Below, one piece after another: positions 1 to 6,429 of a stretch of DNA of 17,811 nt. The notes below the pieces were generated by a model. It saw nothing but the letters and a program-made list of their open reading frames with translations. It did no database searches and was not told the DNA's origin. The translations under genes were made by a program, and so were the position numbers. Positions within the stretch are counted from its first letter, which is position 1. Each line of letters starts with the position of its first letter. Where the stretch lies: NCBI GenBank assembly GCA_031551255.1, contig JAVBNW010000097.1, positions 1-17,811 on the forward strand, given 5' to 3'. This DNA comes from JAVBNW01 sp031551255 (GTDB lineage Bacteria > Bacillota > Clostridia > Christensenellales > UBA1750).

Positions 1-138
1 ATGGTGATGCCGGGCGACAACGTGCAGATGGAGATCAAGCTGATCACCCCGATCGCAATCGAGGAAGGCCTGCGTTTGGCCATCCGCGAAGGCGGCCGCA
101 CGGTAGGCGCGGGCGTCGTTACCAGCATCATGGAATAA
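1..138 (+). CDS. tuf: Elongation factor Tu, C-terminal 45 residues (partial)
   Basis: This is the end of EF-Tu, the GTPase that delivers aminoacyl-tRNA to the ribosome in the cytoplasm. The frame is open from the first base and ends at TAA 136-138. The residues read as the last strands of EF-Tu domain 3: a MVMPGDNVQ turn, then an ITPIAIEEGLRLAIREGG-type segment and a GAGVVT ending, all nearly invariant in bacterial EF-Tu. The gene is cut by the window edge, so the ATG at base 1 is an internal methionine and not the start. It is followed closely by a strong hairpin terminator, as expected for the last gene of a str-type operon (rpsL-rpsG-fusA-tuf). The upstream genes are outside the window, so that operon is an inference. 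Confidence 0.97.
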   Translation: MVMPGDNVQMEIKLITPIAIEEGLRLAIREGGRTVGAGVVTSIME

Positions 139-172
139 GCCTAGGCCCGACAAGCGATTAGCGTCAAGCATC

Positions 173-213
173 GGGGCCGTCGCGCATATGCGCGGCGGCC
201 CCGGTCGTTTTTT
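173..213 (+). terminator. Rho-independent terminator of tuf
   Basis: GGGGCCG (173-179) pairs with CGGCCCC (196-202). GCGC elements inside extend the stem around an ATAT loop. A run of six T follows at 208-213. It starts 34 bp after the tuf stop codon. Confidence 0.85.
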
Positions 214-566
214 GATGCGCTTATGCATATTGGCGAAAGTGTGGCGCGCATGAGGTACTTAGGGTTTTTCCTGCAAACCCATAGAAAACCGAATGATTGG
301 AGCGGCCGGCACGGATTTACCGTATATCGCATCGACAGGTAGAGGCCCCGATGTCAATTTTCAATTGAATGAACTATTTCCGGCAAATTTCGTTCAGCGG
401 ACGCCGGCAACGCAACATGTATGCCTATCCAAGAAATCCTTGGCAAGGAGCGCAAAAGCTCTCGTTTACAAATAGTAAAAATGTTTCTTCCCATGGCGAA
501 ATGGGTAGTATATAGACGGCCCTATTCTGTTGTATGAGAATGCAACGGCGAAGTGGAGGAAGAGAG
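214..566. other. Intergenic region without a recognisable gene
   Basis: About 350 bp between the tuf terminator and the convergent spo0E-like gene. Short open frames exist on both strands (for example 293-475 plus), but none has a good ribosome binding site or recognisable protein sequence. A small inverted repeat, CCCAT-6 nt-ATGGG, lies near 490-506. No convincing promoter or RNA gene was seen. Confidence 0.5.
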
Positions 567-743
567 CTAAATGCGTCGGGAAACGGGAGGGCTGATTATC
601 GATGGATTGAAGCTTTCCATGGCTTCGAGCAAGTATGCGTCAAGTTCTGCACTGAGAGATCGGATGATCTCGACATCTTTGTCTTGATCGATCGCTTCGT
701 ATAGGCATGCGCGCAATCGTTCGATGTTTGCCTCATTTTCCAA
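567..743 (-). CDS. Spo0E-family aspartyl-phosphate phosphatase (small sporulation regulator)
   Basis: Spo0E-type proteins dephosphorylate phosphorylated Spo0A and so delay sporulation. They are short two-helix cytoplasmic proteins with a signature SxELD motif in the second helix. Here the second helix reads SLSAELDAYLLEAM, preceded by a first helix (NIERLRACLYEAIDQD), which fits the family closely. The frame is open upstream to an ATG at 806 (79 aa), but that ATG has no visible ribosome binding site. I prefer the TTG at 741-743 (58 aa): a seven-G run lies 5 nt upstream, and the product then has the usual family length and begins MENEANIERL. The C-terminal 15 residues are Pro/Ser-rich and not part of the motif. 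The gene stands alone on the minus strand, about 75-140 bp downstream of the DUF4130 gene, with no terminator seen between. The family call is firm; specificity for Spo0A is inferred. Confidence 0.82.
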   Translation of the reverse strand: MENEANIERLRACLYEAIDQDKDVEIIRSLSAELDAYLLEAMESFNPSIISPPVSRRI

Positions 744-748
744 ACAAT

Positions 749-755
749 CCCCCCC
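749..755 (-). promoter_or_regulatory. G-run ribosome binding site that decides the Spo0E TTG start
   Basis: Seven consecutive G on the minus strand lie 5 nt before TTG 743-741. They can pair with the CCUCC anti-Shine-Dalgarno core using one G-U wobble. No comparable site precedes the alternative ATG at 806. Confidence 0.5.
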
Positions 756-881
756 ATATGCAGTATCATTTATGTATGATTTCAAGTTGACAAACCATTC
801 TATCATGCGAGAAATGCTTTGTAAAACGAAAAGAAGGTAGAATCATGTCGAATTATTGGTAATATGCCGAAATTTGCATTT

Positions 882-1649
882 TTATACCTTGGGAGGCAAA
901 TCTTGCATTTCAAATAGATGTTTCCAGTAGCGCTTAGGCATAAACTGGCGCTGAAGCCCTTCGTTTTTGCGTGCCTCGATGGCAATGGTTTTGTGGTAGG
1001 TGCGCCATAAGGCGATGAACGGATCATCCATGCCGGTATCCAGCTGAAAATCGGGCAAAGGGAGGATGGTCCAACGGGCGCGGTCTTTGTCAAAGACGGC
1101 CCCTTTCGATCGCGAAAGGTCGTGGATCAGCCAATGTTGGTCGCTCAGGCGATCGGCAAAGTGCGGTGCGAGAAACTGAACGACGTCGTTGTCGGGGGTG
1201 AAGGCGCAATAGTATACGCCGCGCACAGGGCGGAAACGGAGCAGGCCCGAAAGCTTGTGAACCTCGTGCCCGACCTGTTTGGAAACTTTTGTTGCTTCCC
1301 ATACATCGGGGTCGGCGATCTGGTCGTTGAGCTGTTTACCCACGCGCCAGCCCACGCGCAAATAACGCATAAGCAGTGTTCCCCGATCTTCCCGGTAAGA
1401 TGAGAAGACGCTTTGCAGGATCCAATATGCTTCGCCGGGCAGTTTGCGCCTGATGGCTTTACATACCCTGTCGGCCTTATCCGGCTCCGTTGCGATGCTG
1501 GTGGGTTGCGTGAGCAGCGAAGATTGCATCGGCGGCTCCAGTAGAATTTCCGCCGCGCGCGGGCGGGTCGCCTCGGCGTAAAACAAGGCGGTGAGCAGGC
1601 CGTCGAAGCTGCCGTCACACAGCAGCGTTGCGCCGATATCAAACGCCAT
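882..1649 (-). CDS. DUF4130 / TIGR03915-type DNA metabolism protein, partner of the radical-SAM repair protein
   Basis: This 255-residue protein belongs to the family that occurs beside, and often overlaps, the TIGR03916 radical-SAM protein. In some bacteria it is fused to a uracil-DNA glycosylase domain, so it is thought to act in DNA repair or modification. No reaction has been shown. Recognisable segments are the N-terminal YDGSFDGLLTALFYA-like stretch (here LCDGSFDGLLTALFYA), the central LLMRYLRVGWRVG and VWEATKVSKQVGHEVHKLSGLLRF blocks, and the C-terminal WILHDLSRSKG-like and LWRTYHKTIAIEARKN blocks. The frame is open 46 codons further upstream, but that extension lies inside the radical-SAM gene and is Arg/Pro/Cys-rich shadow sequence. 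The ATG at 1649 fits the family start and overlaps the upstream stop by 11 bp, so translation is probably coupled. Expression should follow the SOS-boxed promoter upstream of the radical-SAM gene. Confidence 0.85.
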   Translation of the reverse strand: MAFDIGATLLCDGSFDGLLTALFYAEATRPRAAEILLEPPMQSSLLTQPTSIATEPDKADRVCKAIRRKLPGEAYWILQSVFSSYREDRGTLLMRYLRVGWRVGKQLNDQIADPDVWEATKVSKQVGHEVHKLSGLLRFRPVRGVYYCAFTPDNDVVQFLAPHFADRLSDQHWLIHDLSRSKGAVFDKDRARWTILPLPDFQLDTGMDDPFIALWRTYHKTIAIEARKNEGLQRQFMPKRYWKHLFEMQDLPPKV

Positions 1650-2988
1650 GGCAGGCGGCAGGGGCAAGAGGGGGCAATACATCCGGCGGGAGCAGGGGTA
1701 TATGGGAAGCTGGCGGCAAAAAGGCGAGCGGCGCATCCTCCGGCGCAAACAGGCTGGTTTGTTCCGCAAATAGCCCTTGGGGCGCAATAGCCTTTTCCTG
1801 CGCCGTCAGCGCGCGAACGAGAATGTCTTCGCGCATGGGTATGCCCCCCAGATAGTGGCCCGAACATGTGATGAAATAGCGTGCGCGCTTGAGCACGATG
1901 CCCAGCCGCTTCAGATCTTCAGGCTGCAGGGAAGCGGCGCGCCTGGCGGTTACGATGCGCTTAGCGCCGGTTGTGCCGATGCCCGGCACGCGCAAAAGCA
2001 TCTCGAGCGGCGCACGGTTAACCTCCATAGGAAAGTTTTCCAGGTTGCGCAGTGCCCATACGCACTTAGGATCGAGCAAAGGATCGAGAAAGGGATGGCT
2101 TTCGGGAAGGATTTCATCTGCATGGAAGCCGTACTGTCGCTGCAGAAAATCGCATTGATACAGCCTGTGCTCCCTAAGCAGCGGCGGGGCGGGCAGCGCG
2201 GGCAGGCGACATTCGTCGCCGACCGGCACATAAGCGGAGTAATATACTCTCCGCATCGCGTATTTGCGATAGAGGCCTTGGGCGAGCATTACGATTTGGC
2301 GGTCGGATTCACCGCTCGCCCCGATGATCATCTGCGTGCTCTGCCCGGCGGGCGCGAAGGAAGGGAGCGAGTGGAGATGTTTTTCATCTAAGGCGCGGCT
2401 GAGCCCCTTATGCAGCAGCGCCATCGGATGAAGGATCGCATCCGGAGATTTATCCGGGGCGTAGAGCGCAAGGCTTGTACGCGAGGGAAGTTCGATATTG
2501 ACGCTGACGCGGTCGGCTAGTCCCGCGATGCGCTCGATAGCTTCCTTTGCCGCGCCGGGGATCACTTTTACGTGTATATAGCCCAGAAACCTCTCTTCGC
2601 ATCTGAGAATGCGCAGGCATTCGATCATGCGCTCCATCGTGGCATCGGGCGAACCTTCCACGCCGCTGGACAGGAACAGCCCCTCGATGAAATTTCGTCG
2701 GTAAAATGCCATGGTTAGATCCGCTACCTCTTTGGCAGTGAAGGAGGCACGCGGTCGATCGTTGCTTGAGCGATTGGCGCAATAGGCGCAATCGTAACGG
2801 CAACGGTTCGTCAACAGGACTTTTAGCAAAGAGATGCATCGGCCGTCCGCCGACCAACTGTGGCATATGCCGCAGGCCGTGGCATTGCCTACGCCGCCTT
2901 TTCCGGAGCGATCGATGCCGCTGGAAGCGCAGGAGGCATCGTATTTGGCGGCATCGGCCAGGATTTCGAGTTTGCGTTGCATATCCAT
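1639..2988 (-). CDS. Putative DNA modification/repair radical-SAM protein (TIGR03916-like) with C-terminal helix-hairpin-helix
   Basis: This is a 449-residue cytoplasmic radical-SAM enzyme. The cluster-binding motif CxxxCxxC is at Cys63, Cys67 and Cys70 (NRCRYDCAYC), followed by the typical GLFLSSGVEGSPDAT segment of the SAM barrel. A helix-hairpin-helix at about 328-350 (LLRVPGIGTTGAKRI) suggests DNA contact. Extra cysteines lie at 39 and 42. The family is annotated as putative DNA modification/repair and is linked genomically to DUF4130 and uracil-DNA glycosylase. Its reaction is not established, and spore photoproduct lyase is only a distant relative. Start: ATG at 2988 with AGAGGGA 5 nt upstream. 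The gene overlaps the DUF4130 gene by 11 bp. The promoter upstream carries a LexA/DinR box. The last 40 residues are Pro/Ala-rich and poorly conserved-looking. The family call is strong; SOS induction is inferred from the box. Confidence 0.88.
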   Translation of the reverse strand: MDMQRKLEILADAAKYDASCASSGIDRSGKGGVGNATACGICHSWSADGRCISLLKVLLTNRCRYDCAYCANRSSNDRPRASFTAKEVADLTMAFYRRNFIEGLFLSSGVEGSPDATMERMIECLRILRCEERFLGYIHVKVIPGAAKEAIERIAGLADRVSVNIELPSRTSLALYAPDKSPDAILHPMALLHKGLSRALDEKHLHSLPSFAPAGQSTQMIIGASGESDRQIVMLAQGLYRKYAMRRVYYSAYVPVGDECRLPALPAPPLLREHRLYQCDFLQRQYGFHADEILPESHPFLDPLLDPKCVWALRNLENFPMEVNRAPLEMLLRVPGIGTTGAKRIVTARRAASLQPEDLKRLGIVLKRARYFITCSGHYLGGIPMREDILVRALTAQEKAIAPQGLFAEQTSLFAPEDAPLAFLPPASHIPLLPPDVLPPLAPAACHGV

Positions 2989-2993
2989 AAAAA

Positions 2994-3049
2994 TCCCTCT
3001 CAGAACTTATGTTCGTATATAGTATAGCGCACTATGCCGATCATTGCAA
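2994..3049 (-). promoter_or_regulatory. SigA promoter of the radical-SAM cassette
   Basis: On the minus strand, TTGCAA (3049-3044) and TATACT (3026-3021) are separated by 17 bp. The ribosome binding site AGAGGGA (3000-2994) and ATG 2988 follow at normal distances. The leader would be only about 25 nt. Confidence 0.85.
3002..3015 (-). promoter_or_regulatory. LexA/DinR (SOS) box
   Basis: The minus strand reads CGAACATAAGTTCT. The Gram-positive DinR/LexA consensus is CGAAC-4 nt-GTTCG, so nine of ten defined positions match. The site begins 5 bp downstream of the -10 and spans the expected transcription start, where bound LexA would block initiation. Confidence 0.75.
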
Positions 3050-3212
3050 GCCTTTCTCATACAAAGGCTAAAATGGGCTCGATATCCGGGCTGGAAGGCG
3101 CGCCAATAACATTATTGTTTTCATTTTCTGTGTTGCCATCCGGCGTGCCGCTCTTGAGACGAATATTTACCTGTATGGACGATAGGAAATACTTTCAGAA
3201 GACTTTTGTTTG

Positions 3213-3221
3213 TGATATACT
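3213..3221 (+). promoter_or_regulatory. Extended -10 promoter for the methyltransferase-rho transcription unit
   Basis: TATACT at 3216-3221 is preceded by the TGn extension at 3213-3215. No good -35 is visible at 16-18 bp. It lies about 75 bp upstream of the chosen ATG at 3295 and is the only promoter-like sequence seen before this unit. Confidence 0.45.
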
Positions 3222-3294
3222 TGCAAACGTATTGGATATTTAGCAGATCCTGGCAACGCATTTTTTCATGCAATTTGATCTCTGGGGGTCCCAT

Positions 3295-4284
3295 ATGACG
3301 CTAGGCATGTTGATTTTGCCGCACACAAATGCGCGGTACTTTCGTTCGGTTCGCGATTTATCCGTTGCCGAAATGGCGGTTATGTCCGAGGTTTCTTGCA
3401 TTTCCGATATCGAATATCGAGTAATCGACGGATTTGAATTGCTGTGTTTTCAGGTACCCGAGGAGCGTTTGACCGATGCCCTAAAGGTACTCAAGAGGCA
3501 TTCTTCATGCCAAGCCGTGTTTGCCATACAGGGCGATTTGCTCAGGCCACTTTTATTGCCCGGGGAAACCCCTTTTCAAAGCGACATTGGGGCGATTTTG
3601 AAGTATAAAGGCAAGACGAACGAAAGATTTACGTCTCTTTTGATCAATACCGCCGTGTTTTCCGGTGCGTTTGCTCGGCAGTACGACGAAAACTTGAGCA
3701 TTCTTGACCCGATGTGCGGCAGAGCCACTACCTTGCTTGAGGGGTTGCGCGTTGGCTATAATGCGGCGGGGATTGAAGTGGACAAATCAGATGTAAAAAT
3801 GGCGAATCAGTTTTTGAAAGAATATCTGCAATTCCATAAGGTTAAACATACCGTACGCAAGGATTCCATGACGGCAAAAGGTAAGGCGGCCGGAGAAAGA
3901 ACGCGATATGCGATAGGCAACGGCCAGGAATGGACGCTGATTCTCGGGGACACGGCCGATGCGGATGCCTTTTTTAAGCCGGAAAGTTTTCACGCGCTCG
4001 TGGTCGACCTCCCTTACGGCATTCAACATGCGTTCTCGACGGGCAAAAAGCGTGCGCAAATCGATGCGCTGATGCGGGCTGTTCTGCCGCGCTGGCGCAA
4101 TCTTCTCAAACCGGGGGCTGCGGCGGCGGTATCCTTTAACGCCCACAGCGTTTCCAGGGACGCTCTGCGCGGCATGCTTGCCGAGGCGGGCTTCCGGCCC
4201 CTCAAAGATGGCCCCTATGAGCAGTACCGCCACTGGGTTGAGCAGGCAATCGACCGAGATATTGCCGTGGCGGTGCGGGATTGA
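3295..4284 (+). CDS. SAM-dependent methyltransferase of the UPF0020/Trm11 type (DLPYG motif)
   Basis: This 329-residue protein has the architecture of RNA guanine-N2-type methyltransferases. A poorly conserved N-terminal half (about 1-130) may hold a THUMP-like RNA-binding region. It is followed by a Rossmann methyltransferase domain with SAM motif I ILDPMCGRATTLLEG at 136-150, an acidic GIEVD at 159-163, and the catalytic DLPYG at 238-242 in place of NPPY or DPPY. The last segment (HSVSRDALRGMLAEAGF) is the usual C-terminal helix and strand. A tRNA substrate is likely for the family, but DNA cannot be excluded. Start: an in-frame ATG at 3268 gives nine extra residues but lacks a ribosome binding site. 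ATG 3295 has GGGGG 6 nt upstream. rho starts 26 bp after the stop with no terminator between, so the two are probably co-transcribed. Confidence 0.75.
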   Translation: MTLGMLILPHTNARYFRSVRDLSVAEMAVMSEVSCISDIEYRVIDGFELLCFQVPEERLTDALKVLKRHSSCQAVFAIQGDLLRPLLLPGETPFQSDIGAILKYKGKTNERFTSLLINTAVFSGAFARQYDENLSILDPMCGRATTLLEGLRVGYNAAGIEVDKSDVKMANQFLKEYLQFHKVKHTVRKDSMTAKGKAAGERTRYAIGNGQEWTLILGDTADADAFFKPESFHALVVDLPYGIQHAFSTGKKRAQIDALMRAVLPRWRNLLKPGAAAAVSFNAHSVSRDALRGMLAEAGFRPLKDGPYEQYRHWVEQAIDRDIAVAVRD

Positions 4285-4296
4285 TCGACAGCATGG

Positions 4297-4303
4297 AAAG
4301 GGG
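4297..4303 (+). promoter_or_regulatory. Ribosome binding site fixing the GTG start of rho
   Basis: AAAGGGG lies 7 nt before GTG 4311-4313. The alternative upstream TTG (4281) overlaps the methyltransferase stop and ATG 4293 overlaps this site, so GTG 4311 is the best start. Confidence 0.65.
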
Positions 4304-4310
4304 AATCCCC

Positions 4311-6044
4311 GTGACATTTAGCGAGCTGGAAGCGAAAACCCTGCACGATCTGCGCCAAATGGCCAAGGCTGCAGGCGTGGAGTCTCCCACGACGTTCGCC
4401 AAGCGCGATTTGGTGATGCGTATTCTGGAGAAGCGGGGGACGCCTGTCGCGCTGAAAGAGTTGCCTCCTCCACCCCCAAGGCGCGGTGGCCGGCGCAAGC
4501 AAAGCGAGGAGGAACCTGTGCAGCTTTCCGTCGATCAAAAAGCCGTGCCCCCAAAGAGCGTTACCACGGAAAAAGTGCCGACCCCGGCACCCGTGCAGCC
4601 ATCGGTTGACGACGTCACGCCCAAGGAGGCGGCGCTTGAAGCGTCGGCGGTTGAGCCCGCGCGCGAAGAGGCGCGCCCACAGGCGCCGCGCCCCGTTCCC
4701 ACTCCCCAGCCGCGCGCCGAATTTGTGCCCCGGTCCATGCAAAACCGGCAAGAAGGCGTTTGGCGTCCGCACGAAAAAGTGCAAAACGGATCGAATGAAG
4801 GCGCATATCGTCGCCGCGAGCCGGGCGCTTACAATAAAGAATACGGTACGTCCAACCCCGCGGTGCCGGAAATGCTCATTGCCGGAGAGTGTGGCGATTG
4901 CGAAGGTATTTTAGAAACGCATCCCGACGGCTACGGGTTTTTGCGGTCGGAAAACTATCTGCCCGGCAATAAGGATGTGTATGTATCCATCGCCCAGATC
5001 CGCAGATTCAACCTGAAGACCGGAGACAAGATTACCGGCAAGACGCGGCCCGTTCGAGAGGGCGAGCGCTATATGGCTCTTTTGTACATCACTGCCATCA
5101 ACGACGATCCGCCCGACAGCGTCAGTCGTTCAAAGCCGTTTGACGAGCTGGTGCCGGTGTATCCCAACGTCCGCTACACGCTCGAAAGCCCCCAGGTCGC
5201 CAACGACCTGGCAATTCGCGCCATCGATTTGATCGCTCCGATCGGCATGGGGCAACGCGGGCTCATCGTATCTCCACCTCAAGCCGGCAAGACGACGCTG
5301 CTGAAGAAGATCGCTCAGTCCATCACGAGCAACCACCCCAACGTCTGCCTAATCGTCTTGTTGATCGACGAGCGGCCCGAAGAAGTTACCGATATGAAGC
5401 GGTCGATCGACGGCGAGGTCATCTATTCCACTTTTGACGAGTTGCCGGATCACCATACCAGGGTTTCGGAAATGGTGCTGGAGAGGGCACAGCGCCTCGT
5501 CGAGCAAAAAAAAGATGTGGTGATTTTGCTCGATTCGATCACCCGCCTCGCCCGCGCGTACAACCTCGTCATCCCCATGACCGGACGGACGCTGTCCGGC
5601 GGCCTCGACCCGGGCGCCCTACATAAGCCCAAGCGCTTTTTCGGCGCCGCCCGCAATATCGAAGACGGCGGCAGCCTCACAGTCATCGCAACGGCCCTGG
5701 TGGAGACCGGAAGCCGCATGGACGATATCGTTTACGAGGAATTTAAGGGAACGGGCAATATGGAAATACATTTAGATAGAAAACTATCCGAAAGGCGGAT
5801 TTTTCCAGCCATCGATCTATACAAATCCGGCACGCGCCGCGAAGAACTGCTGCTGAGCAAGGAAGAGCTCGAGTGCGCGTATGGCATACGGCGCGTGCTG
5901 TCCGGTTCGAATACATCCGAAGCGACGGATCAGCTTTTGTCGCTGATGGCGCGCACGCGTGCCAACGCCGAATTCTTGGGCAGGATGAAGGAATGGCTCA
6001 ACCTCTACGAAAAAGAAGGATACAGCTTTGGAGGAAGGCAATAG
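4311..6044 (+). CDS. rho: Transcription termination factor Rho, with long N-terminal low-complexity insertion
   Basis: Rho is a hexameric RNA-dependent ATPase that releases RNA polymerase at unstructured C-rich RNA. From GTG 4311 the protein is 577 residues, against about 420 in E. coli. Domains: Rho_N helical domain at 1-45 (KTLHDLRQMAKAAGV); a Pro/Ala/Glu/Arg-rich disordered linker at about 50-190; cold-shock-type RNA-binding domain at about 198-265 (EGILETHPDGYGFLRS); and the RecA-type ATPase from about 280. The Walker A is SPPQAGKTTL at 321-330, the Walker B is VVILLDSITRLARAYN at about 403-418, and TLSGGLDPGALHKPKRFFGAARN and EEFKGTGNMEIHL cover the Q/R-loop and subunit-interface regions. 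All catalytic segments look intact. Linker length is variable among high-GC and clostridial Rho proteins. Translation follows the methyltransferase gene by 26 bp; a terminator follows at 6094. Confidence 0.97.
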   Translation: MTFSELEAKTLHDLRQMAKAAGVESPTTFAKRDLVMRILEKRGTPVALKELPPPPPRRGGRRKQSEEEPVQLSVDQKAVPPKSVTTEKVPTPAPVQPSVDDVTPKEAALEASAVEPAREEARPQAPRPVPTPQPRAEFVPRSMQNRQEGVWRPHEKVQNGSNEGAYRRREPGAYNKEYGTSNPAVPEMLIAGECGDCEGILETHPDGYGFLRSENYLPGNKDVYVSIAQIRRFNLKTGDKITGKTRPVREGERYMALLYITAINDDPPDSVSRSKPFDELVPVYPNVRYTLESPQVANDLAIRAIDLIAPIGMGQRGLIVSPPQAGKTTLLKKIAQSITSNHPNVCLIVLLIDERPEEVTDMKRSIDGEVIYSTFDELPDHHTRVSEMVLERAQRLVEQKKDVVILLDSITRLARAYNLVIPMTGRTLSGGLDPGALHKPKRFFGAARNIEDGGSLTVIATALVETGSRMDDIVYEEFKGTGNMEIHLDRKLSERRIFPAIDLYKSGTRREELLLSKEELECAYGIRRVLSGSNTSEATDQLLSLMARTRANAEFLGRMKEWLNLYEKEGYSFGGRQ

Positions 6045-6093
6045 CCGTCACGTCCGAATTTGCGTGCCGCCTGCTGAAGGTATAAAACGTTTT

Positions 6094-6124
6094 GCGCCCG
6101 ACAGCACTGCGCTGCGGGCGTTTT
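6094..6124 (+). terminator. Intrinsic terminator after rho
   Basis: CGCCCG (6095-6100) pairs with CGGGCG (6115-6120), with an inner AGC/GCT pairing, and is followed by TTTT. The T run is short, so strength is uncertain. AAAACGTTTT just upstream may help termination from the opposite strand. Confidence 0.65.
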
Positions 6125-6166
6125 GCTGCCCGGCGCCTGGGCGATGTGGCAGGCCGATGCATCCTC

Positions 6167-6324
6167 TAGTCCCCGACCCTAAAAATCCGAGCAAAATGAG
6201 CGAACAGTTTTTACCTCCGCGCGAAGGCAGAGGGAGGCGTGGCTGGAGCTACGTCAACCGACTCAGGCAATGCGGGGCGGAAAAAGAGCTGCTCAGGGGC
6301 CCGGATTTTTGGAGTCGGGGACTA
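6167..6324. mobile_element. Fold-back, MITE-like element with about 26-bp terminal inverted repeats and TA flanks
   Basis: The left arm 6167-6192 (TAGTCCCCGAC... ...TCCGAGC) is an inverted copy of the right arm 6299-6324, with 23 Watson-Crick matches, one G-T and two A-C mispairs. Both arms end in TA outside GTCCCCGAC, as for elements of the IS630/Tc1-mariner group that insert at TA. Inside, further inverted segments continue the hairpin: TGAGC/GCTCA (6197-6201 with 6291-6295), TTTTT/AAAAA (6208-6212 with 6281-6285) and CCNCCGC/GCGGNGG-like pairing (about 6214-6220 with 6272-6279). There is no open frame for a transposase. GATGC/GCATC also pairs just outside (6156-6160 with 6328-6332). The alternative is a structured noncoding RNA. 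A copy-number search would separate the two. Confidence 0.5.
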
Positions 6325-6354
6325 TAAGCATCTGTTAAAATGTGATTGCGGCGG

Positions 6355-6383
6355 TTGACTTTGCCGCGTGCTGGTGGTAGGAT
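6355..6383 (+). promoter_or_regulatory. SigA promoter of iscR-nifS-nifU
   Basis: The -35 TTGACT (6355-6360) and the -10 TAGGAT (6378-6383) are separated by 17 bp. A TGn extension precedes the -10 (6375-6377). The expected start of transcription is near 6390. The -35 lies 31 bp from the fold-back element. Confidence 0.75.
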
Positions 6384-6391
6384 TATGCCAT

Positions 6392-6416
6392 AAAGTCGAT
6401 CGATTTAGTCGGGATT
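6392..6416 (+). promoter_or_regulatory. IscR type-1-like operator over the iscR transcription start
   Basis: Aligned without gaps to the E. coli type-1 IscR consensus, the 25 bp match at about 20 positions. The right half TAGTCGGG (6406-6413) is nearly exact, and the left half has GTCGA at 6395-6399. The site begins about 9 bp after the -10, so a bound repressor would block transcription. Autorepression by [2Fe-2S]-IscR is known in E. coli; here it is inferred. Confidence 0.6.
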
Positions 6417-6422
6417 GGAGGT
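6417..6422 (+). promoter_or_regulatory. GGAGGT ribosome binding site pointing to an ATC start for iscR
   Basis: A perfect GGAGGT is followed after 7 nt by ATC AAA CTC TCC, exactly where the family has ATG AAA CTC TCC. The in-frame TTG at 6415 and GTG at 6421 overlap this site and cannot use it. Confidence 0.65.
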
Positions 6423-6429
6423 GGTCTAT

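Noticed and set aside
1145..1867. 240-codon minus frame and other long frames inside the radical-SAM/DUF4130 region
   Set aside because: They are Arg/Ala/Pro/Cys-rich shadows of the real genes, with no start signal and no recognisable sequence.
1777..2391. 204-codon plus frame opposite the radical-SAM gene
   Set aside because: Antisense shadow; no ribosome binding site and no known protein pattern.
3034..3243. 69-codon plus frame upstream of the methyltransferase
   Set aside because: Overlaps the radical-SAM promoter, has no ribosome binding site and contains the likely methyltransferase promoter.
6156..6332. Fold-back region as a 6S RNA or T-box leader
   Set aside because: Length and long hairpin resemble 6S RNA, but I cannot recognise its conserved central-bubble sequence. 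The T-box sequence and specifier features are absent. The TA-flanked inverted ends fit a MITE better.
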